DNA of 64,000 bases from contig JBBDQZ010000029.1 of assembly GCA_040905705.1 (NCBI GenBank), positions 310,001-374,000 of the forward strand, read 5' to 3'. Within the stretch, counting starts at the first letter, position 1; the number at the start of each line of letters is the position of its first letter. Source of the stretch: JBBDQZ01 sp040905705 (GTDB lineage: Bacteria; Bacteroidota; Rhodothermia; Balneolales; Natronogracilivirgulaceae). This document shows positions 8,974 to 17,167 of the stretch, in pieces. The notes under the pieces are model-generated. The model made no database searches and was not told where the DNA came from. It saw only the letters and a list, made by a program, of their open reading frames with translations. Made by a program: the position numbers and the translations under genes.

Positions 8974-10437
8974 TTAGTTCGGTATTTGTTGCATCTCTGG
9001 CTCTACTGAATCTACTCGATTCAAGAACCTGTGTGGCATCTCGAACGGGCGCTCTTCAGGTACAGGGTTAAAACGAGGCAATATGCGATTTAACGGCCGT
9101 TGAGGGCGTAACTCAGGTTCCCAGATAAAGCCATCCAATTTACGATTGGCAACTCCCTGATGCTCCGGAACATGCACTCCATCTACGTTGCGTCTTGCAA
9201 TAACATCTTCGAGTTCACCATTGTAAAACAATAATTTGATAAACTCCGCAGTGAGATCGATCATACCATCAGGAATCTGGTCGGGATCTTTCAGGAAATA
9301 AAGCACATTTCCCCGTGGATAGACATCCAAATACGAGATTTTCCCACCCTCAAAATGCATATAAATTGTATCTCCTGTAATTTGATTGAAGCGATTTATT
9401 ATTGTGTCATTTTGCACGGCAAATGGGCGATTATGGGCTTCAAGATATCGGACGCTGTCCTCGGCGATCTGAATACGAATATATGGCCCGGATAACTGCA
9501 TTTCATCATACCAGAGACGCGATTCACCACTTAGTGTAAATTGGTCTGTGGCTTCATCATAATGCGTTGTATCAGACAAACTGCTATAGGATCTTGTCCA
9601 TATGTGAACAGCTTCATATGCTGTAAAAGTACGGATGGTATCCTCCTTTGGTATTACTTCCAGCCAGTCCGACCATAGATATGTTGTGTCGGTTTCGGAT
9701 TCGTTGATCTGTCGCATAAGACTACCACCTTCAACTTTCCGGTAACCGGTCGAATCCGATAATACATATGCCCCCGTCAAACGGGTTTGGTTTTGCTGAT
9801 CATCCAGAAATACTTGGCCATGCAATTCATAATGCTCATCTGCACGTTTAGTGAATATGCTGTCGGCTTCAATGTACTGAAGCGAGTCAGTTACCTGCAC
9901 ATGTCCACGAAAAATAGCACTATCAAGTGCATTGTAATAATAACCGGAGTCGGCTACCAACACCCCGCGATCGTCTTCGAGCCGTAAATAATCCGGAAAC
10001 AGTGCAATTTCGGTGGCAAAACTGTAATATACCTCATCACTGAACAGAAGGGTATTTTTTGATTGCATAATAACCCGGCCTTCAAACAGTGAAATCTCTG
10101 ATTTCAGATCATATGTGGCTTTGTCAGACCAGATACGTTCGCGGTCTGATACGATTTCAATATTGCCGTATGCCTGAAGTTCCTCAAGATCCAGAAACTG
10201 CCAGGCACTATCACATAGAATAGTGAAATCATCGGTTTCCAAACGAACATTACCAATTAATTTGCGAATGCGACCCTCTTCGCTTGTAGATATGCCTTCA
10301 AGACGATCCGTTTGCAGAATTCTCACTGTGTTTTGAGCTTCTGTTGTTGCTGGAAGCAATACAATCAGGCAAATGCTCAAAACGATGAGTATGAGCATAA
10401 ACAACAATGGCAAACGGATATCCGGGTATAGTTTCAT
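8974..10437 (-). CDS. OstA-like / LptA-type lipopolysaccharide transport protein
   Basis: A 487-residue exported protein with one N-terminal hydrophobic segment (about residues 8-32). The rest is made of repeated beta units typical of the OstA/LptA beta-jellyroll, such as ADSGYYYNALDSAIFRGHVQVTDS and WSDKATYDLKSEISLFEGRV. In the Lpt bridge, jellyroll proteins carry LPS across the periplasm. This protein is longer than E. coli LptA (about 185 residues) and matches the multi-repeat OstA-like proteins of Bacteroidota. It is the last gene of the AGCS-upp-lptC-OstA operon and starts 9 bases after lptC. A soluble extended LptA role is the best guess; an LptD-type barrel is excluded by the absence of a barrel domain. 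Confidence 0.88.
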   Translation of the reverse strand: MKLYPDIRLPLLFMLILIVLSICLIVLLPATTEAQNTVRILQTDRLEGISTSEEGRIRKLIGNVRLETDDFTILCDSAWQFLDLEELQAYGNIEIVSDRERIWSDKATYDLKSEISLFEGRVIMQSKNTLLFSDEVYYSFATEIALFPDYLRLEDDRGVLVADSGYYYNALDSAIFRGHVQVTDSLQYIEADSIFTKRADEHYELHGQVFLDDQQNQTRLTGAYVLSDSTGYRKVEGGSLMRQINESETDTTYLWSDWLEVIPKEDTIRTFTAYEAVHIWTRSYSSLSDTTHYDEATDQFTLSGESRLWYDEMQLSGPYIRIQIAEDSVRYLEAHNRPFAVQNDTIINRFNQITGDTIYMHFEGGKISYLDVYPRGNVLYFLKDPDQIPDGMIDLTAEFIKLLFYNGELEDVIARRNVDGVHVPEHQGVANRKLDGFIWEPELRPQRPLNRILPRFNPVPEERPFEMPHRFLNRVDSVEPEMQQIPN

Positions 10438-10446
10438 ACCGTTCTA

Positions 10447-11034
10447 TTACTGGCTGTTTCTGTTTCGCTCTAGCTCAAACTCACCCGTAACTTCCGTCAG
10501 CGTATATGTTTCGAGATCATCACTGCCATCCAGACCAAAACCGGTAATACTGTCGGTGGGGGTTACGATGGTTACAAAATCGGGTGTGTAAACAGACCGG
10601 TTCCTGTAAGACCATTCAAGATAATCGGTAAAAAGACGGCGGCCATCGTTAGTTAGCACGACAACATTATATTTGAAGTGAAATTCTGCAACATGAGCAA
10701 AATAACGTGCCGTTTCACTGACAACGGTAGTATGGATTTCTCCTTCGGAGTCAAGTATTGTCACATTTACAGAGTCTTTTAATTCGGTTTCAGACTGCCC
10801 GGCCCGCGTATAGGTTGCAGCATAAGGAGCCGTAACCGTAACCGTTCGCCGTCCATCCTGAATCAGAGCCATTTGCACATTCTGTGTCTCCGTGACGGAA
10901 AACAGTGAGTCGGCTATCGCATCTGCAACCCGTTCCCGGTCATAATCCGAGAGATCCGTGCAGCAGATAAACCAAAAGGAACACACATATATCAATACAT
11001 ATCGTATGTAGTTATGTAAGCTCAGTAAAATCAT
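10447..11034 (-). CDS. lptC: LPS export ABC transporter periplasmic protein LptC
   Basis: A 195-residue envelope protein. An N-terminal hydrophobic stretch ends with ICC, a possible lipobox, so it may be lipid-anchored or keep a transmembrane anchor as in E. coli LptC. The body shows jellyroll repeats with SETARYFAHVAEFHFKYNVVVLTNDGRRLFTDYLEWSYRNRSVYTPDFVTIV, the hallmark of the LptC family where each repeat tracks loss and gain of a step. It receives LPS from the LptBFG pump (not in this window) and passes it to LptA/OstA. Its start overlaps the upp stop by 4 bases, and the OstA-like gene follows after 9 bases, so the three are translationally coupled. Confidence 0.88.
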   Translation of the reverse strand: MILLSLHNYIRYVLIYVCSFWFICCTDLSDYDRERVADAIADSLFSVTETQNVQMALIQDGRRTVTVTAPYAATYTRAGQSETELKDSVNVTILDSEGEIHTTVVSETARYFAHVAEFHFKYNVVVLTNDGRRLFTDYLEWSYRNRSVYTPDFVTIVTPTDSITGFGLDGSDDLETYTLTEVTGEFELERNRNSQ

Positions 11035-11669
11035 ATTGTTCCGAATATTCTATCACCGGCATCTCCCAAACCGGGCACTATAAAAGCATTATCATCCAGA
11101 CGTTCATCGATAGCAGCGGTGATGATGGAAACATCCGGATGTATTTCTTGAAGGCGCTGAAGCCCCTCCGGAGCTGAAATAAGACACATAAACCGGATAT
11201 TTCGAGCTCCTTTACTTTTAAGCAAAGTGACAGCGTCAGTTACGCTGCCACCAGTAGCCAGCATTGGATCCACCAGAAGTACGAAATCATTTGCAATATT
11301 ACGGGGAATATTCGAATAATAATCAACCGGTTGATGAGTGGTTTTATCACGGTACATACCAAGATGTCCGATTTTTGCTTCCGGGATAAATTGTGTAACA
11401 GCATCAACAAGACTTAGTCCGGCCCTAAGAATTGGCACAACGACAACTTGAGTATCCAGTTCGAAACCCATGGTTTTGCTGACAGGAGTTTCTACTTCAA
11501 CTTCTCTTAAAGGGAGTCCTTGTAACGATTTGTATGCCAATATGATAGCAATTCTATTAAGTGCTGATCGAAAAATCGGTGAAATCGTATTTTTATTACG
11601 TAAGATAGTGAGGTCCCTTGCAACGACCGGGTGGTTTAGAACTGTAATATTATTCGAAATAGTGTCCAT
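11031..11669 (-). CDS. upp: Uracil phosphoribosyltransferase
   Basis: Converts uracil and PRPP to UMP in pyrimidine salvage. The 212-residue length is normal. The PRPP-binding loop reads LLVDPMLATGGSVTDAVTLLKSKGA, and the N-terminal segment LRNKNTISPIFRSALNRI and the uracil-binding C terminus VPGLGDAGDRIFGT match the family. The gene lies 16 bases after an AGCS symporter gene and overlaps lptC by 4 bases, so a salvage enzyme is co-transcribed with LPS export genes. This association looks positional and not functional. Confidence 0.95.
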   Translation of the reverse strand: MDTISNNITVLNHPVVARDLTILRNKNTISPIFRSALNRIAIILAYKSLQGLPLREVEVETPVSKTMGFELDTQVVVVPILRAGLSLVDAVTQFIPEAKIGHLGMYRDKTTHQPVDYYSNIPRNIANDFVLLVDPMLATGGSVTDAVTLLKSKGARNIRFMCLISAPEGLQRLQEIHPDVSIITAAIDERLDDNAFIVPGLGDAGDRIFGTI

Positions 11670-11686
11670 TTAGTTCATCAACAGTT

Positions 11687-13330
11687 TTAGACATCCGGAT
11701 TTTCAAAATATTTTTTGGTGATTTTATATACAATGCCGGATAAAGCAAAAAGGGCGATAAGATTCGGAAAAGTCATCAATCCGAGCATGATATCTCCGAT
11801 GGTCCAGACAAGGCCAAGCGTCAATATGGCTCCCATAAAATGCATTATAACATACATGAATCTGTAATATAAGATAGAACGATCACCAAGCAGATACTGA
11901 ATGGAACGGTCACCGTAATAACTCCAGCTTATCGATGTTGATACGGCAAACAGAAGTACGCAAATAGTTACCAGGTATTGCCCTCCCGGGATCAATGGAG
12001 AAAGTCCCCGTTCAAAAGCTGCTGCAGTCAGAGGTGCGCCATTTTGAATAACCCCTGTATGTAGATGGGAATAGCTATTATCATCGTAGTCCTGAGCCAC
12101 AACCATACCATCTTGAATAACTACACGACCACTGAAAAGATCGGTCCGGTCAAAGTCTGTAAACAGAGTGTCAATGGGAAATCCATAATAATGCAGCTCT
12201 CCGTCAACAGCCGACCCGTTTTCAATACGAATCATAACAGGCTCATCTTCACTGTCACTGGCGTCATCATAGGCAACGTAAGCGATCTCCTGATGGCTTA
12301 GATTCAATTGGGTGGGATGGTATGAATCCCAGGATCCGGTTACTATAATCACTAAACCTGTCATGGTACAAATGACAAGAGTATCAATGAATGGCTCAAG
12401 TAACGCCACTACGCCGACTCTAACAGGTTGATCCGTTTTAGATGCAGAATGCGCGATAGGTGCCGATCCCTGGCCCGCTTCGTTGGAGAAAAGCCCGCGT
12501 CGAATTCCCCAGACAAACGTCATCATGAATGTTCCGGATCCGATTCCAAAAGCTCCAGCTTGTGGAGAGAAAGCAGACGTGACAATAAGAGCTATGGAAC
12601 TGAATAGGTCCGCATGATTGATTAACAGTATAATCATTGCTGTGATCAGGTACAGGGTTGCCATAACGGGGACCAAACGTGCGGTAACCAGTCCAATTCG
12701 TTTAATACCTCCAATGATTACCAGTCCTACAGCGCTTGCTGTGAATAATCCTGTAATCATTTTAGGCACACCGAATGCATTCTGCATGGTATCTGCCACT
12801 GTATTTGCCTGTACGCCATTACCGGTCAGAAAAGAACATATAACCGCAAATATGGCAAAACAAACGGCAAGCCATTTCCATTTTTTCCCCAAACCTCGCT
12901 CGATGTAATACATAGGACCACCAGAAACGGAACCATCATCATTGGTCTTTCGGAAAAGTGTTCCAAGTGTACACTCGGCATATTTTACAGCCATCCCAAA
13001 CACCGCTGTCACCCACATCCAGAAAAGAGCACCGGGTCCGCCATAATGGATAGCGATGGCTACGCCCGCTATATTACCAATTCCCACAGTTGCAGATAGC
13101 GCCGTGCTTAAAGCCTGAAAGTGGTTAACATCACCTTCATCCCTGGTATCGTGGTACCTTCCGGATAAGACCTTCAAACCATGGCGAAATTGTCTTATTT
13201 GGATAAAACCGAGCCGCATTGTGATAAACAAACCGAATGATAACAAGGCAATAACCATAAAGGGTAAACTCTCCGGTGTATTCCATACCAGATCATTAAG
13301 GAAATAGACGATTCGTTCAAAAATTTGCAT
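11687..13330 (-). CDS. Alanine/glycine:cation symporter family protein (AGCS) with an acidic insertion
   Basis: A Na+ (or H+)-coupled amino acid symporter of the inner membrane. Family motifs present are FQALSTALSATVGIGNIAGVA, GGPGALFWMW, SGGPMYYIERGLG, SNEAGQGSAPIAHSASKT and FAVSTSISWSYYGDRSIQYL, with about ten membrane segments. At 547 residues it is about 80-90 longer than usual. The extra sequence is an acidic hydrophilic block at roughly residues 335-428, placed between the helix ending GLVIIVTGSW and the conserved GAPLTAAAF region. It probably forms an external loop domain. It is the first gene of the operon leading to upp, lptC and the OstA-like gene. Substrate is predicted as alanine, glycine or D-alanine from the family only. 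Confidence 0.92.
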   Translation of the reverse strand: MQIFERIVYFLNDLVWNTPESLPFMVIALLSFGLFITMRLGFIQIRQFRHGLKVLSGRYHDTRDEGDVNHFQALSTALSATVGIGNIAGVAIAIHYGGPGALFWMWVTAVFGMAVKYAECTLGTLFRKTNDDGSVSGGPMYYIERGLGKKWKWLAVCFAIFAVICSFLTGNGVQANTVADTMQNAFGVPKMITGLFTASAVGLVIIGGIKRIGLVTARLVPVMATLYLITAMIILLINHADLFSSIALIVTSAFSPQAGAFGIGSGTFMMTFVWGIRRGLFSNEAGQGSAPIAHSASKTDQPVRVGVVALLEPFIDTLVICTMTGLVIIVTGSWDSYHPTQLNLSHQEIAYVAYDDASDSEDEPVMIRIENGSAVDGELHYYGFPIDTLFTDFDRTDLFSGRVVIQDGMVVAQDYDDNSYSHLHTGVIQNGAPLTAAAFERGLSPLIPGGQYLVTICVLLFAVSTSISWSYYGDRSIQYLLGDRSILYYRFMYVIMHFMGAILTLGLVWTIGDIMLGLMTFPNLIALFALSGIVYKITKKYFENPDV

Positions 13331-13559
13331 AATTACAAATACTTATTTTTATCTGGAAAAAGGGTCACAATCCGAATGCTGACGCATTCATTTCAGATCT
13401 AATAAAACATTGGTTATAAACAAGGTAGGCATTCCAAAAAGAATAGTGTTTTTTTGACTGACATAAAAAAGGAATGGCAAGTAAAGATGAAATCTTATAA
13501 AAATTATTGATGGCCGGGAACCTTCAACGCCCAAAAATGATTCCTTTTAAGCGTAAGCG

Positions 13560-13591
13560 TTGTTACAGCAGTGTGTTGCAACGTATATTTT
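13560..13591 (+). promoter_or_regulatory. Candidate Bacteroidota-type promoter for HU gene
   Basis: TTG at 13560-13562 and TATATTTT at 13584-13591 are 21 bases apart and match the TTG / TAnnTTTG consensus except for the final base. This would place transcription start about 15-20 bases before the HU ATG. Sequence match only. Confidence 0.35.
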
Positions 13592-13613
13592 TTTTAACCT
13601 AATCCATACTGTT

Positions 13614-13901
13614 ATGACCAAAGCAGATATTGTAGAAGTGATTTCTGCGAATACCGGAATCACCAAATTGGAGACGGAATCTGTTGTTAATGGATTTATC
13701 GACACCGTTATTGAAGCTATGAAACGTGGTGAAAATATCGAGTTACGAGGTTTCGGCAGTTTTAAAGTGGTCAAACGTGCACAACGTATTGCCAGAAACC
13801 CAAAAACCAACGAGGAGGTGATCGTACCGGAACAATATGTTCCCGTTCTAAAAATCTCCAGAGAATTTAAACAGGCCGTTAACCGACAAATAGACGGTTG
13901 A
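13614..13901 (+). CDS. HU family DNA-binding protein
   Basis: A 95-residue nucleoid protein of the HU/IHF family that bends DNA as a dimer. It starts MTKADIVEVISANTGI and contains the beta-arm segment LRGFGSFKVVKRAQRIARNPKTNEEV, whose RNPKT(N) core is the family signature that intercalates DNA with its Pro. The frame is open 54 bases upstream, but the upstream codons encode unrelated residues, so the ATG at 13614 is chosen. The gene appears monocistronic, with a possible weak terminator right after the stop. Confidence 0.95.
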   Translation: MTKADIVEVISANTGITKLETESVVNGFIDTVIEAMKRGENIELRGFGSFKVVKRAQRIARNPKTNEEVIVPEQYVPVLKISREFKQAVNRQIDG

Positions 13902-13902
13902 T

Positions 13903-13924
13903 TGTTATTAAATAACAGTTTTTT
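13903..13924 (+). terminator. Weak AT-rich hairpin plus T-run after HU gene
   Basis: TGTTAT and ATAACA form a 6-bp stem with a TAA loop (13903-13917), followed by G and six T residues. The stem contains little GC, so termination would be weak. Confidence 0.4.
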
Positions 13925-14037
13925 GCTGTAATTCTCTTATCTTGTAAAATTATCTGATATTAGATGGTTTTAAATTTAGTCGGGATATAAGTATATATCA
14001 AAATCCAATAAACTAAAGGAAAGTAAGGAATAACCGT

Positions 14038-14127
14038 ATGCCAAGTGGAAAAAAACGAAAAAGAGCCAAGATCGCCAAGCATAAAAGAAAAAAACGACTG
14101 CGTAAAAACAGACACAAGAAGAAATAA
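14038..14127 (+). CDS. AURKAIP1/COX24 domain protein, bS22/mS38-like small ribosomal peptide (29 aa)
   Basis: A 29-residue peptide, 20 of whose residues are Lys, Arg or His: it begins MPSGKKRKRAKIAKHKRKKR and ends LRKNRHKKK. This is the AURKAIP1/COX24 family, homologous to mitochondrial mS38 and mycobacterial bS22, which sit at the decoding-region side of the small ribosomal subunit. The start ATG at 14038 follows an A/G-rich stretch (AAAGGAAAGTAAGGAA) that may serve as ribosome binding site. It lies 136 bases after HU and ends 8 bases before a convergent gene. Its small size makes it easy to miss. Confidence 0.9.
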   Translation: MPSGKKRKRAKIAKHKRKKRLRKNRHKKK

Positions 14128-14135
14128 ATGAAGCT

Positions 14136-14783
14136 TCACGCGGCCATTTCCATAGTTTTTGAAGCGATTTTAATAATGGCATCGGTCCGAAGCAAAATCT
14201 GTTGAATATTCTTTTCTATATAGGAATGTATAGCATTCAAAGATTTGAAATTATCAAGTTCATACTGCATGTAGGAAATCAAGCTCATATTTGTAACAAA
14301 ACGGCCTAGTGTATCTCCTTCGATCTCAATATGCCAACGGGTTATGAGATTCTCTTGAGTAAGAATACGCTTAAGTTCCTTGTTGATGTGCTCCATCCAG
14401 TGACCAGCCGCTTCCATACGACGGTTACCCACAGGGGAATCAAGTTTTTTATAGAGCACTTCCTCGTTAAAGTGCCATATCATTTCTACATCAATATAAG
14501 GAGAGACGCTGTGGTCCTTGAAGGGCTTTTGTTTCAGAAAAGGATGTTTTTTCATTCCGGGAAGCTTTTCTGCCAGCCCAACCTCACGAAATTTATCCCA
14601 GTCAAGATTGATCACAAGTTTACTCAGATGTTGGGATCGGTCTGAAAGATTGATGCCGATTTCCAATCCGGTAGCATTGATTTTATCTTCATTCCAGACA
14701 CGAAACGGATCCAGTTTAATCGCTCTTTTGTCGAGCCGGGCTTCAATCTGACTAACTATAGTACTAAATATCGGATAGTTCAT
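14136..14783 (-). CDS. Conserved-looking hypothetical protein (215 aa)
   Basis: I do not recognise this family. The product is a soluble mixed alpha/beta protein without signal peptide or membrane segment. It contains many charged residues, a run LVINLDWDKFREVGLAEKLPGMKKHPFLKQ, and a helical C-terminal half (HMEHINKELKRIL ... YIEKNIQQILLRTDAIIKIASKTMEMAA). The coding quality is good: the frame is open over its whole length, and the intergenic region to the divergently transcribed rqcH is only 51 bases. Sharing a promoter region with rqcH and lying tail-to-tail with a ribosomal peptide gene could hint at a translation link, but that is only context. Confidence 0.7.
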   Translation of the reverse strand: MNYPIFSTIVSQIEARLDKRAIKLDPFRVWNEDKINATGLEIGINLSDRSQHLSKLVINLDWDKFREVGLAEKLPGMKKHPFLKQKPFKDHSVSPYIDVEMIWHFNEEVLYKKLDSPVGNRRMEAAGHWMEHINKELKRILTQENLITRWHIEIEGDTLGRFVTNMSLISYMQYELDNFKSLNAIHSYIEKNIQQILLRTDAIIKIASKTMEMAA

Positions 14784-14834
14784 AATTTGCAGTATTTATT
14801 CTGAAAAGCGCTTCTCTACTACAGAAATTCAAGT

Positions 14835-16469
14835 ATGAATAACTTTTACACATTACATTCCCTGGTTCAGGAACTAAAATACAAAATTATCGGAAAGGAT
14901 ATTTTAAAAGTCAGCACTTTTCAAAAAGATCAGATTGATCTGCTTATTCACAGTGAGAAATTCGGAAAACTTACGTTTTACTCCGCATCTCCGGACACTG
15001 CACTTTTTTTTGATTCTCACACAGGCAAAACTGTTAAACAAAATGTCGCCACCTTCTTTCACGAAATTTGGGGAAATACAATTGCCGGGCTTGAATTGCT
15101 GTCTAAGAATGATCGAATTATTCGATTGTGGTTCAAGGAGGATCAATATGAACTGTTGTTTTTGCCATTCGGCAGCCGTCCCAATCTATTTTTAGTCACA
15201 GCCTCCGAAATTGTCTCATCATTTAAAGATCCGTCAAAATGGAAGGGCCAACCGGCCCCCATGCCAATCATAGCCGGCGAACAAGCGCGATTGAATAACA
15301 ACATTAAACAACTTGCCGCTAAACTGGAAACCGAGACGACTACTCGAAAAAAAATTATTGCCCTTGACAAACAATTTCCGAGGGGGCTTATTCCCGATAT
15401 TATAGATACTTGTGAATTGGATGGATGTGATAATGTAACTCTCGTCAGAAAAATTACCGAATTACAGAATATACTTATGAATCCGGAATATGTGGCTATA
15501 ACTAAGGATAGAAGTATATGCCTGTTACGGAAATCCTATTTATCGTACCCCCCAATACAAGAATTCGATTCGGTTAATGATGCGGTATGCCACCTTTTTA
15601 TTAAAATTAATCGTGATAAGCGACTGTTACCCCGAAAAAATGAGCTGATTAAAAAAATTGAAAAAAAAATTGTGAAACTTACACAACAAAAAAAACAGGT
15701 AAATCGAAATTCCGAGCGATTGCAAGAAGCAGATACCTATGAGCATTATGGGCATTTATTGATGAGTCAACCGGATGTCAATAAGATCACGGACTCTGAC
15801 TTTGTGAGTGTCACGGACTGGAATAATGAAAGCAGGTTGACCCGCATTCCTGCAACAAAAGGAGCTACCATACTTGAACAGGCAAAAAGGTATTATAACA
15901 AGGCAACCGGAATGCGACAGAATATTTTAATGACAGGGGAAAATAAGAGTCGGTTAAACAAACAATTGAAAGAGCTGAATAAAATTCTCGAAGAACTTAG
16001 AGAAATTTCTCATCCTGTTGACCTCGAAAAATGGTTGAAACATCAGTCCGATATTTTTGATCAATTAGGGATTTTATTGCCAGAAAAATCGCCCAAGGCT
16101 CGACCATTTCGACTTTACAAACTCGGTAATTATGATGTATGGATTGGTAAAAACGCCAGAAGTAACGATGAGCTCCTGAAATTGTCACACAAAGAGGATA
16201 TCTGGATGCACGTTAGAGGTGCGGCCGGATCTCATCTGATTTTACGAAATTCCGGTAATACAGGATGGCCTGACCGCACTGTTATCTTGCATGCTGCCTC
16301 CTGGGCCGCGGCCACTTCAAAGTTGGCCGGTTCGTCTCTCGTACCCGTAATGATTGCAAAAAGAAAACATGTACGTAAACCGAAAGGTGCCATGCCCGGT
16401 GTAGTGAAAGTAATACATGAACAAGTGGAAATGGTAACTCCACACAATCCGAAGTCAACCAATATGTAA
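14835..16469 (+). CDS. rqcH: NFACT family protein, RqcH-like ribosome quality control factor
   Basis: A 544-residue NFACT protein. The N-terminal NFACT-N domain contains the DR pair (D93-R94 in KNDRIIRLWF) at the place where B. subtilis RqcH has D97/R98, the residues needed for alanyl-tRNA use. A central coiled coil spans about residues 265-300 and 355-400. The C-terminal NFACT-R domain (about 425-535) reads YDVWIGKNARSNDELL ... DIWMHVRGAAGSHLIL, the RNA-binding core. In bacteria RqcH binds obstructed 50S subunits and adds C-terminal alanine tails that mark stalled peptides for degradation. Older annotations call such proteins fibronectin-binding. The partner RqcP is not in the window. Start ATG at 14835. 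Confidence 0.9.
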   Translation: MNNFYTLHSLVQELKYKIIGKDILKVSTFQKDQIDLLIHSEKFGKLTFYSASPDTALFFDSHTGKTVKQNVATFFHEIWGNTIAGLELLSKNDRIIRLWFKEDQYELLFLPFGSRPNLFLVTASEIVSSFKDPSKWKGQPAPMPIIAGEQARLNNNIKQLAAKLETETTTRKKIIALDKQFPRGLIPDIIDTCELDGCDNVTLVRKITELQNILMNPEYVAITKDRSICLLRKSYLSYPPIQEFDSVNDAVCHLFIKINRDKRLLPRKNELIKKIEKKIVKLTQQKKQVNRNSERLQEADTYEHYGHLLMSQPDVNKITDSDFVSVTDWNNESRLTRIPATKGATILEQAKRYYNKATGMRQNILMTGENKSRLNKQLKELNKILEELREISHPVDLEKWLKHQSDIFDQLGILLPEKSPKARPFRLYKLGNYDVWIGKNARSNDELLKLSHKEDIWMHVRGAAGSHLILRNSGNTGWPDRTVILHAASWAAATSKLAGSSLVPVMIAKRKHVRKPKGAMPGVVKVIHEQVEMVTPHNPKSTNM

Positions 16470-16472
16470 CGA

Positions 16473-16508
16473 TTGTTTTTTCATCACTATTAATTAGAAG
16501 TATATTTG
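16473..16508 (+). promoter_or_regulatory. Candidate promoter for aroK-aroB-tamB-rnr genes
   Basis: TATATTTG at 16501-16508 is an exact match to the Bacteroidota -7 element TAnnTTTG. The best upstream TTG (16473-16475) is 25 bases away, slightly more than usual; a T-rich TTT 22 bases away could replace it. The untranslated leader to aroK would be about 75-80 bases. Confidence 0.4.
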
Positions 16509-16591
16509 AAAGCGGACAAGAGAAATCTGATTCAAAAAATCGAGCTTTATAACTGTATTTATACAGAATTCCTGAAATTTCTGTATATTTA

Positions 16592-17167
16592 ATGTTTATG
16601 GGCAGTAAACTAACGATTGTATTGACCGGTTTTATGGGATCGGGGAAAAGTGCCGTAGGTAAATCACTGGCTCACAAACTTCAGATCCCATTCCATGACC
16701 TGGACCAGGAGATTGAAAAAGGTGAGCAGACAAGTATATCCGAAATATTTAAAAAAGGAAGCGAATCCTATTTCAGAACGCTGGAATTTACGTATTTGAA
16801 ACAGTTTCTTGCCTTACCGCCTATTGTTCTGTCATTGGGTGGCGGAACTGTTCAACATGAGTCTGTCTTTGAAACCATTGAACAAAACGCCATACTTGTC
16901 TATCTGAAAGTCTCAGAAAAGCAATTGATAAAACGTCTTCAGTATGATAATAAACGCCCCATGTTATATGATGAAAAGGGCAGGTTGCTTGAATCCAACA
17001 AGTTAAAAGAACGTATTCAATCATTACTTGCACAACGTGAACCGTATTACCAACGTGCTGCGGTGACAGTAACGGTGGACCCGCGATGGAGTGTTGCAGA
17101 AACAACAAATGAAGTTATTAGAAAACTCAAGCAATATGCACCAGCTGCCATCACTTCGGATTATTGA
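16592..17167 (+). CDS. aroK: Shikimate kinase
   Basis: Phosphorylates shikimate with ATP to shikimate 3-phosphate, step five of the chorismate pathway. The 191-residue protein shows the P-loop GFMGSGKS (residues 13-20), the shikimate-binding HDLDQEIE segment, LSLGGGTV, and the lid region with RPMLY and RIQSLLAQREPYY. An in-frame ATG six bases later (16598) is an alternative start. The 3' end overlaps aroB by 32 bases, so the two pathway enzymes are translationally coupled. Confidence 0.95.
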   Translation: MFMGSKLTIVLTGFMGSGKSAVGKSLAHKLQIPFHDLDQEIEKGEQTSISEIFKKGSESYFRTLEFTYLKQFLALPPIVLSLGGGTVQHESVFETIEQNAILVYLKVSEKQLIKRLQYDNKRPMLYDEKGRLLESNKLKERIQSLLAQREPYYQRAAVTVTVDPRWSVAETTNEVIRKLKQYAPAAITSDY

